Positions 49,301 through 56,200 of a DNA stretch of 64,000 nucleotides are shown here, one piece after another. The notes under the pieces were generated by a model. The model saw nothing but the letters and a program-made list of their open reading frames with translations, did not search any database and was not told where the DNA came from. Origin of the DNA: Amphibalanus amphitrite (taxonomy: Eukaryota > Arthropoda > Thecostraca > Balanomorpha > Balanidae). The position numbers and the translations under genes were made by a program. The stretch covers positions 601,001 through 665,000 of the forward strand of contig NW_024881674.1 in assembly GCF_019059575.1 (NCBI RefSeq). The letters are read 5' to 3'. The first letter of the stretch is position 1. Each line of letters starts with the position of its first letter.

Positions 49301-52253
49301 TAAGTGAGCGACGGATTATATGACTGCTTCCTCGAACGTATGACTGGCAACTGTAAAGCTTGAACGATTTTGTAATTTGTGAAGATGGACACCCTGAATG
49401 GGTCATGTAGAGATTCCGACAGTCGCTATGGCATAGCTAACTGTCTATTCGGACCGTCAATCTGGTGGTTTGCCCGTTCAGTGACCGTCGCCAATGCGGT
49501 TGTCACTAACAGTGTTGTGCCGACTGAGGCTGACCGGTCGTCGGTCAAATAACGGTCAACGACCAAGTGCTCTAAGAAGGGGGATCACAGTCAATCTACC
49601 AGGGAATCCGCGAGCCGGACCTTCTGAGTTATTGTGAGGCGCTCGTTCCGTCTTTTTCACAAGTGAACCTCGCTGGAGCGATCGGGTTCGACGGTTTACG
49701 ATATCTCGTGCATCAGACACGCGACTTCGACGGCTAGCCGGTCTTGGTGCAGTAAAAATAACAGCTACAATTTACAACTCAGTTGGCGGCAGTTTTGCGT
49801 GTCATAATGACGACCGTAAAAGTTGTCCCGTCGTTTATTGTCATGATTTACGAACAGCGCGGTACAAGAAGAAAACATCGAGTTGATTTCGGAATTATTA
49901 AGTGCATCAGGAACTTTTAGTGATCCCGAAGTCGTTTCGCTATCTCTAACATCTTTTTTCACTGTTACCTTATCGTACTAGTTGAACATACATCAGACAG
50001 CGCGCGTTGCATGCTCATATGGTCGCTCGTTTTACCTCATTTTTGACTCACTCATTACCATCCATCACTCGTTGACACTCGTCTTTCCCTGTGCCCCAGG
50101 TGTGCACGGTGCTAGCCAACGCAGCCAGCGTCGGGGACTCCTGCCTGGGCCGGCTGGCGGTTCCGGCTCTGATCCGCTACCTGCACGTGGCGCCCACTGC
50201 GCGGTGGGCGGACGGCGCCCGCGCCGCCTGCCGCCGCCTCCAGCAGAAGACAGCCGTGGCTTTGACGCGGTTCTGCGTGGACCGGCGCACGGCCTGCCAC
50301 CTGGTGTCGAGCGGCGGAACTGCGCGGCTGGAGCTGCTCTGCCGTCAGCCCGAGCTACGGGGACGGGATGACGGTGTGCTGGTGGCCTGTCTGGTTAGTG
50401 GGTGGGGGACTCTCGGTCAGGAATGCTAAGGTGAAACGCCAAGCTATTGTTAACGCCAGACCCCTTGAGACCCTAATTTTTCGCGATTACTTTTAAATGC
50501 GTGAAGGAATTTCAACCAAGCTCAGGACATGGCCGTTTCAAGACAGGCCGAAACTTTTACAATTTAGATATTTTATCGCCATTTCAATATTTCAGGCACT
50601 TGTCATTGACTCGTAATGTTAACTGTTTTTCCATCCTGGATAGAGGCTTTCTACGTCATATGACATTAGGCTCCGCCCACGACTGCGGCATTGACCCGTG
50701 CCCATCAGCGACCTCTGTACAAACGACACCCCTGCCATCTGTGAAGGACTATGAATTTCGCTGACGCTTCACGTGCTATGAGTCAATTGCAGCAGACGGT
50801 CAAGTAAATGTTAGGCTCTTGTTGACTCTTGTATATAGGACCAAGAGGACCATCACTCCTCAACCTACTACTCAGTCGTGCTTCGAACAAACGTTAACGA
50901 TTCCTAACAAATACGATTTTCGATGTAGGGTATCTGTTTGAAATACGAGCGAGCCGTATGATGTGAAGCTCAGGCAATTAACTATTATTGCGTTGTTCGA
51001 TGGTTGCATAGCGATGTACAAATCGGTAGCTACTTGGTGACATCCGACATCCCATTATCGCATTATCTGCAACGCCATAAATACAGGTGAATATTTCCTA
51101 ACCTTATGTCAGTTATATGCCATCTGCCCGTCATATGCAGCTTATATATATAAAAAAAAAATATCAGCGAACATATCAGCATTGTAGAAGCAATGCGCAT
51201 TGAGCATTTATGACTCCTTAGTCATCATGTCGCTCTCTGGGCACTGTCAGCCAAGACGCTACGCACAACTCCGCCGGCTTTCGGCACCGCTCGACCGTCG
51301 CCCGTCCCCGCTCCCCGCCACAGCGAGAGTGACCGCGCGCCGGCCCGAAACCGCCGCAGGCCAAGACCACAGAGGCGGGGCTTAGCTGTGACGTCATAAC
51401 GTATCACAGACTGACTGGTGATAGCCTCTACACACCGGATGAAAATCTGGCTCGAAATTTAACATTACGAGTCAATGGCAAGTGCCTGAAATATTGAAAT
51501 GGCGATAAAATATCTAAATTGTAAAAGTTTCGGCCTGTCTTGAAACGGCCATGTCCTGAGGTTGATTTAAATTCCTTCACGCATTTAAAAGTAATCGCGA
51601 AAAATTAGGGTCTCAAGGGGTCTGGCGTTAACAGTAGGATAAGCTAGGCTGCTAAGGTGGAACGGTACAAAACGACGACAAAAGAAAAACGACTGCAATG
51701 TAACGAACTTTTATATGTAGACCCTCGTTCAGACTTTTGATGCCTTTCACGATCTTCGAATGACAGATTCAATATCAGATTTTTTTAGTAGCTCGAGGAC
51801 CCAGTTGCCGTACTGCAGTCCAGGAATGTATATGCCGCCTGTAGCTATCGATAACCTTCATCGAAATCGAGTGTGCTATTGTTTGTAGCCAGACAGGTAT
51901 CGAAGGACAGGAACAGTGGGGAAAAACTCCGACCGAATGTGGCCAAACCGTTACTGATGCGCGACTGGCAACACGTCTAACCGTGTCACAGTCATCAATA
52001 TCTATGTGTACCACTTTTAAAATTGCCCGACCAATGCTCACTACCCATCGCGATCTCTCGGCCAACAACACCGCATATCTTGTCCTCTGACCCTCAGACG
52101 GCGCTGAGGCGGATCCTGAGCTTCTGCCCGGAGCAGACGCAGCAGCAGACGGGCGAGCTGGTGCAGCCCAAGTTGATGGACGTCTTCCTCCAACTGTCCT
52201 CCGGAGAGAGCGAGTACGTGCTCGATCACCCGGACCGCCTCGGGTGTTCGTGA
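12594..52253 (+). CDS. insc: Inscuteable homolog (spliced gene, seven coding exons)
   Basis: Adaptor for asymmetric division and spindle orientation. In flies and mammals Inscuteable links the Par3/Bazooka-Par6-aPKC complex to Pins/LGN at the apical cortex. Exons: 12,594-13,324, 41,576-41,773, 46,594-47,119, 47,491-47,662, 49,030-49,202, 50,100-50,393, 52,098-52,253. All introns are GT-AG and every junction keeps frame; the sum is 2,250 nt, giving 749 residues. Residues 1-243 are a low-complexity acidic/serine region with SHDSGFSDS at 55-63. Residues 245-271 (VRQWLQDLGTLCEPEC...) match the family's LGN-binding segment. Residues about 310-745 are the armadillo-type domain, with close family motifs SAAALANLTF, RHEAAAVLAQMT and ELVQPKLMDVFLQ. 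The start is the first ATG (G at -3); an in-frame GTG at 12,570 is upstream. A non-coding first exon cannot be excluded. Confidence 0.93.
13325..21071. other. inscuteable intron 1, first part
   Basis: No exon or element with clear limits. GC-rich blocks near 14,560-15,480 and 18,230-19,260 give overlapping chance frames. A run of T's (16,970-16,986) could be the reverse of a poly-A tail, but I see no retroposon next to it. A TACGT-rich stretch lies near 18,236-18,270. Confidence 0.45.
21080..22811. mobile_element. hAT-type non-autonomous transposon, 1,732 bp, in inscuteable intron 1
   Basis: Flanked by a perfect 8-bp direct repeat ATCAATAT (21,072-21,079 and 22,812-22,819). Termini are inverted: TAGAGTTGCAAAGTTTTC at the left and the complement TAGAGTTGCAAAATTTC at the right. 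Both ends carry many copies of ACCGGCATGC or its complement (for example near 21,140, 21,180, 22,710, 22,770), a subterminal repeat typical of hAT transposase binding. The interior is AT-rich with no frame longer than 74 codons, so it cannot move without help. Confidence 0.9.
22820..24089. other. inscuteable intron 1, second part
   Basis: No gene, repeat array or element termini recognised. Confidence 0.4.
24090..24480. repeat. Degenerate triplet tract rich in GAY and GGN
   Basis: A long run of imperfect GAT/GGT/GAC/GCT triplets. It gives an Asp/Gly/Ala frame on the + strand (24,090-24,542) and a His/Arg frame on the - strand. The open frames follow from the triplet repeat and have no domain. 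I do not call a gene. Confidence 0.7.
24500..27961. other. inscuteable intron 1, third part
   Basis: Contains GC-rich patches (24,600-24,900, 25,990-26,270, 27,230-27,450). A GGTTCGAATCC box at 25,301-25,311 looks like the T-arm of a tRNA, but no matching acceptor or A box precedes it. No exon seen. Confidence 0.45.
27970..28247. mobile_element. hAT-type MITE, 278 bp, in inscuteable intron 1
   Basis: Flanked by a perfect 8-bp direct repeat GCCCTTGC (27,962-27,969 and 28,248-28,255). Ends are CAGGGGCGGAGCTTCC and the complement of CATAGGTAGAGCTTTGCC, which is imperfect. It contains three TTTTGCCCCACC-type subterminal repeats (near 28,012, 28,030 and 28,210). No coding capacity. Confidence 0.82.
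28501..29279. mobile_element. TTAA-flanked MITE, family A copy 1, in inscuteable intron 1
   Basis: TTAA at both ends (28,501-28,504 and 29,276-29,279) encloses a 17-bp perfect terminal inverted repeat AGGAAGGGTGCCACCTT. The interior (771 bp) is AT-rich and non-coding. TTAA duplication is typical of piggyBac-type transposition, but the AGG terminus is not the usual CCC, so the superfamily is an inference. Confidence 0.8.
29280..30460. other. inscuteable intron 1, fourth part
   Basis: No gene or element recognised. A GC-rich segment at 29,810-30,310 gives short chance frames. Confidence 0.4.
30461..32294. mobile_element. TTAA-flanked MITE, family A copy 2, split by another element
   Basis: TTAA at 30,461-30,464 and 32,291-32,294, with termini AGGAAGACTGCCACCTT and, inverted, AGGTAGACTGCCACCTT (16 of 17 match). 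Its own sequence is about 0.9 kb; the rest is the CCC-terminus element at 30,659-31,579 inserted within it. No coding capacity. Confidence 0.78.
30655..31583. mobile_element. TTAA element with CCC termini (family B), nested, 921 bp
   Basis: TTAA at 30,655-30,658 and 31,580-31,583. Left end CCCGCGAGTTGCTGGGG, right end inverted CCCGGCAGTTGCTGGGG, followed inward by G- or C-runs around GCGTTAAACGC hairpins. TTAA with a CCC start is the piggyBac pattern. The interior holds six TGACCT half-sites, two of them as TGACCTTGA. Non-coding. Confidence 0.82.
32295..35070. other. inscuteable intron 1, fifth part
   Basis: No exon recognised. It contains GC-rich patches (33,060-33,330, 33,480-33,720), a C-run at 33,105-33,118 and an A-run at 34,290-34,303. 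A 136-codon + frame at 34,598-35,008 has no visible domain and runs into the neighbouring element's flank, so I do not call it. Confidence 0.45.
35071..36069. mobile_element. TTAA element with CCC termini (family C), 991 bp, rich in AGGTCA half-sites
   Basis: Left TTAA (35,071-35,074) then CCCTATTCCTGGCGGG; right end is the inverted match ending at 36,065, followed by TTAC, a likely mutated TTAA. Each end has a G/C-run hairpin (GGCCTCAGGAGCC left, GGCCGAATCGGCC right). The interior contains 18 AGGTCA or TGACCT hexamers, against about 0.5 expected, including TGACCTTGA. Non-coding. The same ends occur at 3,264-4,160. Confidence 0.82.
36073..36943. mobile_element. TTAA-flanked MITE, family A copy 3
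   Basis: TTAA at 36,073-36,076 and 36,940-36,943, with termini AGGTAGTGTGCCACCTTT and, inverted, AGGTAGTGTGCCAGCTTT (one mismatch). It starts three bases after the family C element's flank. The interior is AT-rich and non-coding. Confidence 0.8.
36944..39420. other. inscuteable intron 1, sixth part
   Basis: No exon, element limits or array recognised. Open frames (for example 37,545-37,925, - strand) are uncorroborated by any motif. Confidence 0.4.
39429..39586. mobile_element. Very small hAT-type MITE, 158 bp
   Basis: Flanked by a perfect 8-bp direct repeat GATGCATC (39,421-39,428 and 39,587-39,594). Left end CAGTAGCGACGGAA pairs with the inverted right end CATAAGCGGCGGAA. Internally it has a run of about eighteen G's and a GGCACGGTGCC hairpin. 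Non-coding. Confidence 0.82.
39595..41498. other. inscuteable intron 1, last part
   Basis: No gene recognised. A GC-rich patch lies at 39,960-40,330. The final 80 bases hold a short duplication next to the exon 2 acceptor, listed separately. Confidence 0.4.
41499..41567 (+). repeat. Duplicated polypyrimidine segment before inscuteable exon 2
   Basis: A 32-base stretch (TACTCCGTTCTGAG then a T-rich tail) occurs at 41,499-41,530 and again at 41,536-41,567. The second copy leads directly into the acceptor GTCCTCAG at 41,575. The duplication doubles the pyrimidine-rich region of the splice acceptor. Confidence 0.85.
41576..41773 (+). CDS. insc: inscuteable coding exon 2 (LGN/Pins-binding segment)
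   Basis: Residues 244-310. The N-terminal half (NRAVRQWLQDLGTLCEPEC, then STTLQSKSL) aligns with the conserved LGN-binding stretch of vertebrate INSC, which has W, DL, C.C and L.A/S-K at the same spacing. The second half (DVTRLIQLMTDD...) looks helical. It begins after CTCAG with the third base of codon 244 and ends CG before GTGAGT. Confidence 0.92.
41774..46593. other. inscuteable intron 2
   Basis: 4.8 kb, phase 2. No nested gene recognised. Contains GC-rich patches (42,120-42,560, 44,540-44,870, 45,000-45,250) with overlapping chance frames on both strands. Confidence 0.45.
46594..47119 (+). CDS. insc: inscuteable coding exon 3
   Basis: Residues 310-485, after the acceptor CCCGTTCCAG; ends ATGGAGGAG before GTATGT (phase 0). 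Very GC- and alanine-rich helices (AAELRAEVERLLGLVDRL...), ending in LQLHVLRALSAVCCAVPCVRAMEE, which aligns with the family's QALRTLASICC...V.QLE motif at the start of the armadillo domain. Reading left of the acceptor adds residues that do not fit the frame from exon 2. Confidence 0.88.
47120..47490. other. inscuteable intron 3
   Basis: 371 bp, phase 0, GTATGT...TTTTCAG. Nothing else seen. Confidence 0.85.
47491..47662 (+). CDS. insc: inscuteable coding exon 4
   Basis: Residues 486-543. Starts EGGVDLVCELL and contains RHEAAAVLAQMTAPWL, a close match to the family's ARAEAAAVVAQVTSPHL. Ends one base into codon 543, before GTTCGT, a weaker donor than the others. Confidence 0.92.
47663..47890. 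repeat. GTACCGT minisatellite at the start of inscuteable intron 4
   Basis: Begins within the intron 4 donor and consists of many GTACCGT/CCGTACC units. These are arranged in a higher-order unit of 99 bp (CGCACCGTAC at 47,681 and again at 47,780; TAACCAACTGTACCGT in both). An open frame reading through exon 4 into this tract is a repeat product, not coding. Confidence 0.9.
47891..49029. other. inscuteable intron 4, remainder
   Basis: No exon or element recognised; ends in a pyrimidine-rich acceptor CTTCTCCCCGGCAG. Confidence 0.6.
49030..49202 (+). CDS. insc: inscuteable coding exon 5
   Basis: Residues 543-600, too short to stand out as a frame on its own. It contains DEVLLLSAAALANLTF, matching the family's GEVFLLASAALANITF almost residue for residue. 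It ends ILDQ before GTGCGT (phase 0). Frame and phase are fixed by exons 4 and 6. Confidence 0.93.
49203..50099. other. inscuteable intron 5
   Basis: 897 bp, phase 0. Nothing further recognised; acceptor is CCTGTGCCCCAG. Confidence 0.7.
50100..50393 (+). CDS. insc: inscuteable coding exon 6
   Basis: Residues 601-698. Starts VCTVLANAASV (family IVTILANMSV), continues with CRRLQQKTAVALTRF (family CERVQQKAAVTLARL) and ends DGVLVACL (family DAVLVACL), before GTTAGT. These are consecutive armadillo-type helices. Confidence 0.95.
50450..51632. mobile_element. TTAA-flanked foldback element in inscuteable intron 6
   Basis: Two inverted arms of about 170 bp (50,454-50,622 and 51,459-51,628) start with CGCCAGACCCCTTGAGACCC and are nearly identical. 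TTAA flanks both ends (50,450-50,453 and 51,629-51,632). The 836-bp centre is unrelated to the arms and non-coding; it contains a short AT microsatellite near 51,145. TTAA flanks suggest piggyBac-like insertion, but the termini differ from the other families here. Confidence 0.85.
52098..52253 (+). CDS. insc: inscuteable coding exon 7 (C-terminus)
   Basis: Residues 699-749 and stop, after the acceptor GACCCTCAG. TALRRIL.FCPE and ELVQPKLMDVFLQLSSGESEYV match the family's end (ALRRLAGVCPE, QLVQPRLVDSFLL, EESFV). Vertebrate INSC stops at the PDZ-type ending; here eleven more residues (LDHPDRLGCS region) follow before TGA. Confidence 0.93.
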   Translation, partial: TALRRILSFCPEQTQQQTGELVQPKLMDVFLQLSSGESEYVLDHPDRLGCS

Positions 52254-53112
52254 ACATAGGTATTTGAGTATGCGACAGTTATCGGCGGTTATCGGTTACC
52301 AAGGTTAGCAGTTCAAATGTGTAAAGTTCTTTTTTACGTCTGCAGCCCTCTCTATCGAATCCCAAGAACTTTCCTAACAATGCAATTATTTTTGATTTTT
52401 GTCCATAAGAAGATGCCCTTTTATCAGGCCCCGACGTCCCGCCCCCTCTTCCCGCTCCCGCCATGACATACGCTGACGAGCTGTTCCGATTTCAGCGACG
52501 AGCGACGGAGGTGACTGAAGCTGTTCGCCACCACGGAACAATAGAAACACCTTCAGTCCGGCATCAGAAGCCAACCGACGCCATCGCCAACCACTTGTCA
52601 TTGTGATCTGAATGTGTGTGATTTTACCTTGAACGCAAAGATATGGAACATGACGTAGCCTTTCTGTGAGCCATGCGCAAACGACGTGTCGTATCTTTGC
52701 AAGCCGTTTATAACAAAGGCACAATTGGTTCACACTTAGACATCCGGCACCATGAAGGCGCTAACACGGGCGGCGGGCACACCGGAGAACGCCGAGTCAC
52801 ACTCGGAAAACGCCTCTTCCGCTGTGGCCGGCCTCTCCATTCTTTGGTGGGCCAGCGGAGCCGTCAGAAGCATCACCTCAAAGACAAACTACTACTCTAT
52901 GCGGACGGGTGTAGGTCCCAAGCGGACAGACATTTGTTCACATGCGAAGAGGGACACATTTCTTGCACTGCTCACGACTTGCTGCGTCGATCGCTAAGCG
53001 TTCTGCACGGCAGAGCAAACGAGACTACCTATCGAAGATCTTCATGGGAGAGAGGGACGAAGAGTCAGGTGGGCGAATGTCCGGGTCGTGGTCGGTTGGT
53101 GACTTAGACTCG
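52254..53112. other. Tail-to-tail intergenic region between inscuteable and RNR large subunit
   Basis: 859 bp must hold both 3' UTR ends. I see no canonical AATAAA or ATTAAA on either strand. A TATAAA variant for the minus strand lies near 52,709, and AATAGA for the plus strand near 52,538. Cleavage sites are undetermined. Confidence 0.5.
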
Positions 53113-53211
53113 TTACGATCCGCACATGAGGCAGTCGTCCTTGTTCTGGAGGGAGCAGACCATGGCAGCCATGTTGTATGCCTCTTCCTCGGTCTTCTCC
53201 GGGGACTCAGT
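53113..53211 (-). CDS. RRM1: RRM1 coding exon 14 (C-terminal redox tail)
   Basis: Residues 774-805 and [28 protein letters not shown]. The two tail cysteines shuttle electrons from thioredoxin or glutaredoxin to the active site. Acceptor CTATTTCAG. Confidence 0.96.
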   Translation of the reverse strand, partial: TESPEKTEEEAYNMAAMVCSLQNKDDCLMCGS

Positions 53212-56200
53212 CTGAAATAGAGGACAGGCGAGTTTGTTAGCGGTAAGCGGGAGAGATGACCTGCAGTTGCAGACGAAGTTTACACTCGATTTGAGCCGGG
53301 AAATCTGCGGTGTGCCGCATAAGTAGCAATATTATCCTTATTGGTGCCTTGCAAGAGCTGCTTACTTTCAGTGTTGTGCTTTTAGCTTTTAACCACCCGT
53401 TACGGCAAACAACAGGAGTTCGTTCAGTTTAGCATGCGTGGCTAAATGAATTCCAATCCCGTTTACATTAAAATTAAAAAAGGGCCAAACCAGAAAAGCT
53501 CCCCTACCTTTTCCTCCTTTTCGTCCTGCGGTTGGGGCGCGGCCGTGCTCTTTGCCAGCCGGGTCTTGTCGACGGTGAACTGGATGGCCGAGGCGGCCGC
53601 CTTCGTCCTCAGGTAGTACATGCCCGTCTTCAAACCCAGCTTCCACGCGTAAAAGTGCATAGAGGTCAGCTTGCCGAAGTTGGGACTGGCGATGTGCACG
53701 TTCAGGCTCTGCGACTGGTCGATGAAGGCGCCGCGGTCGGCAGCCATCTTCAGCACCACCTTCTGCGATACCTCCCACACCGTCTTGTACAGGTCCTTCA
53801 GGTCCTGAGGGATGCCCTCGATGCCCTGTCGAGCAGGACGCATGTCACGGTTATAGTTTGATAAAGGACCAGCCTCGTGAGTTATCAATGCTTAGCTGAG
53901 CAGTTGGTCTTTCAATAAACACCCTACTGAACGTAATATTGCAGTAGTTTGCTTCCCTTAAAGCCAAGATTTTTCGGACATGCGGAATCGCTTTTACGAA
54001 AATAAAGAATGTTTGTTCCCGCGGTGTTAAAAAATGAGCATATGATATTGATAAGAACAACGTTTTGCTTTTTAAAGATTTTTAAGTGCTGTCAGTGTAA
54101 ATTTCAGTGGCGAGAGTATGGTCTTACCTGGATGGATCCACCGGATGAGATCATCTGGTTCTTCATGTCCTCGTCCCAGAGGTTCATCTCGGTTAGGTCC
54201 CGCATCAGGTGGTGGTTCACGATCTGAGGGATACGGTGTGGTATAATTATTGCATGGAAATAACAGCCAGTTGGACACGTGAATGCTGTGGTAAGACCGA
54301 CAACGTTGTGATTCAGTCGAATGTATGAGCATTGAGCACATCAGTCATTTCATATTAGTTATTACCCACGAACGATTCATTTACTGCACACTAAACCCTG
54401 ATTGATATTCCCTATCCAACAAGTCCGACTAAGCCCCTCGCTGCAGAGCGGACGTCAGCGTCACCCACCTGGAACTCTCCGGAGAGCACGCGGCGCGTGT
54501 AGATGTTGCTCGTGTACGCCTCGATCGACTCGTTGTTGCCCAGAATCTGCGCGGTGGAGGCGGTCGGCATGGGGGCCAACAGCAGCGAGTTGCGCACGCC
54601 GTGCTGGGCGATGCGCGCCTTCAGTGCCGACCAATCCCAGAGCGATGAGGGCGTCACGCCCCACATGTCGTACTGAAGGATCTGCGAGACGGAGAGACAC
54701 GCAGAGTTAGTGATGAAAGGGCGACAGCGGCACCAAACAATGATGGGGAGTAGGGAGGAATAAACACATACAACAATAATTGTCATATGTAATCTCCATA
54801 TCACAATTTTTCTTTCGTTTGCACAGATGAGCCTTTACGCTAAATGCAATACGCAACATTTTCGGTCCATACAATTTCTCTCCAGACAAGGTGGTGAGTT
54901 ATTGTCGATGAAAAGATGTGGTGGCTAGCTCTAAATATCAATTAACTTCCAAGTGACCAGCATCCACGCATCCAGACGGAGAGACACGCAGAGTTGGTGA
55001 TGAAAGGGCGACAGCGGCACCAAACAATGATACAGCGCAAGGACGATAAAAAAGAACCTTCTTTGTCTTGGCAAGCTGCTTCTTCTGCAACCGTACTACT
55101 GTAATACGTATGCTCACCAGCGCCAAATAATTGTAAATTGTACGCTCAAATAAAGCATCGGTCATCACGCATTTCCTCTAAATATGGGCATGATACATGA
55201 TGAAAGAACAGTATGAAGGCATATAACTCCAAATAGCAATAAACTTCCAAGCGATCAACATCCGCCAATTCACTCCTGAGACTCAAACACCCCTTTCGTC
55301 TCCACTCACCCCGCGGCTGACGGGCGATCCGGCGTACGTCTCGTAGGGGCCGAGTTTCTCCGCCAGCTCGCAGGAGGCCTCCAGCGCGCCGTAGTAGATG
55401 GTCTCGAAGATCTGCTGGTTCAGCAGCTCGGCCTTCTCAGAGTCGAACGGGTAGCGCATCAGGATGAAGGCGTCCGCCAGGCCCTGCACGCCGATACCGA
55501 TCGGACGGTGCCGCATGTTCGACTTGCGAGCCTGGAAAAAGAGCGGGAGTGAGTGATTTCATCCATTGTCATTGATAATAGGTGACATAAGCCAGGTACG
55601 CGCTCTAATTGAGCATCGAACATTGGTATGGATGTGAAAGAGAAAACACTAGTCTGAGCTCACCATAGATATATCATTTGATTTCCGTGTCTCGCAATGC
55701 TCGCAAAGCACGATAACGAAAGACCGTTGAGCAACATTGCTATGTAATTCTGGCAGATAATCCTCACAAAAATTGCATGCTTCTCCAGCCCTAGACACGT
55801 CAATTTTCGATACATCAATTCGAATCCTTACTCGATATCCAGTATCCACCATTTCTCAGACGACCCAAAGAGAGGAAGTTCCCGATTAGAATACTCACCT
55901 CTGGGACGGGGTAGTAGTTGACGTCGATGATCTTGTTGAGATTGCGCGTCACCACCTTAGTCACCTCCTTCAGCTTCTCGAAGTTGTACGTCTTGTCGTC
56001 CGTGACGAACCGGTTCAGCGCGATCGAGGCCAGGTTGCACACCGCCACCTACCGGGGGTAGCGTGAATTAGATTCAATCGCCGCCTGGTGGCACGAGTAT
56101 GAACTAAAGAGCCAGCTGGCGGCAACGTGAGGTCGCGCTCAGTGCCCTCTGTGAGTCATCTATTGCCACGTAATCAGCGGAAATGCAGAATGGCACATCT

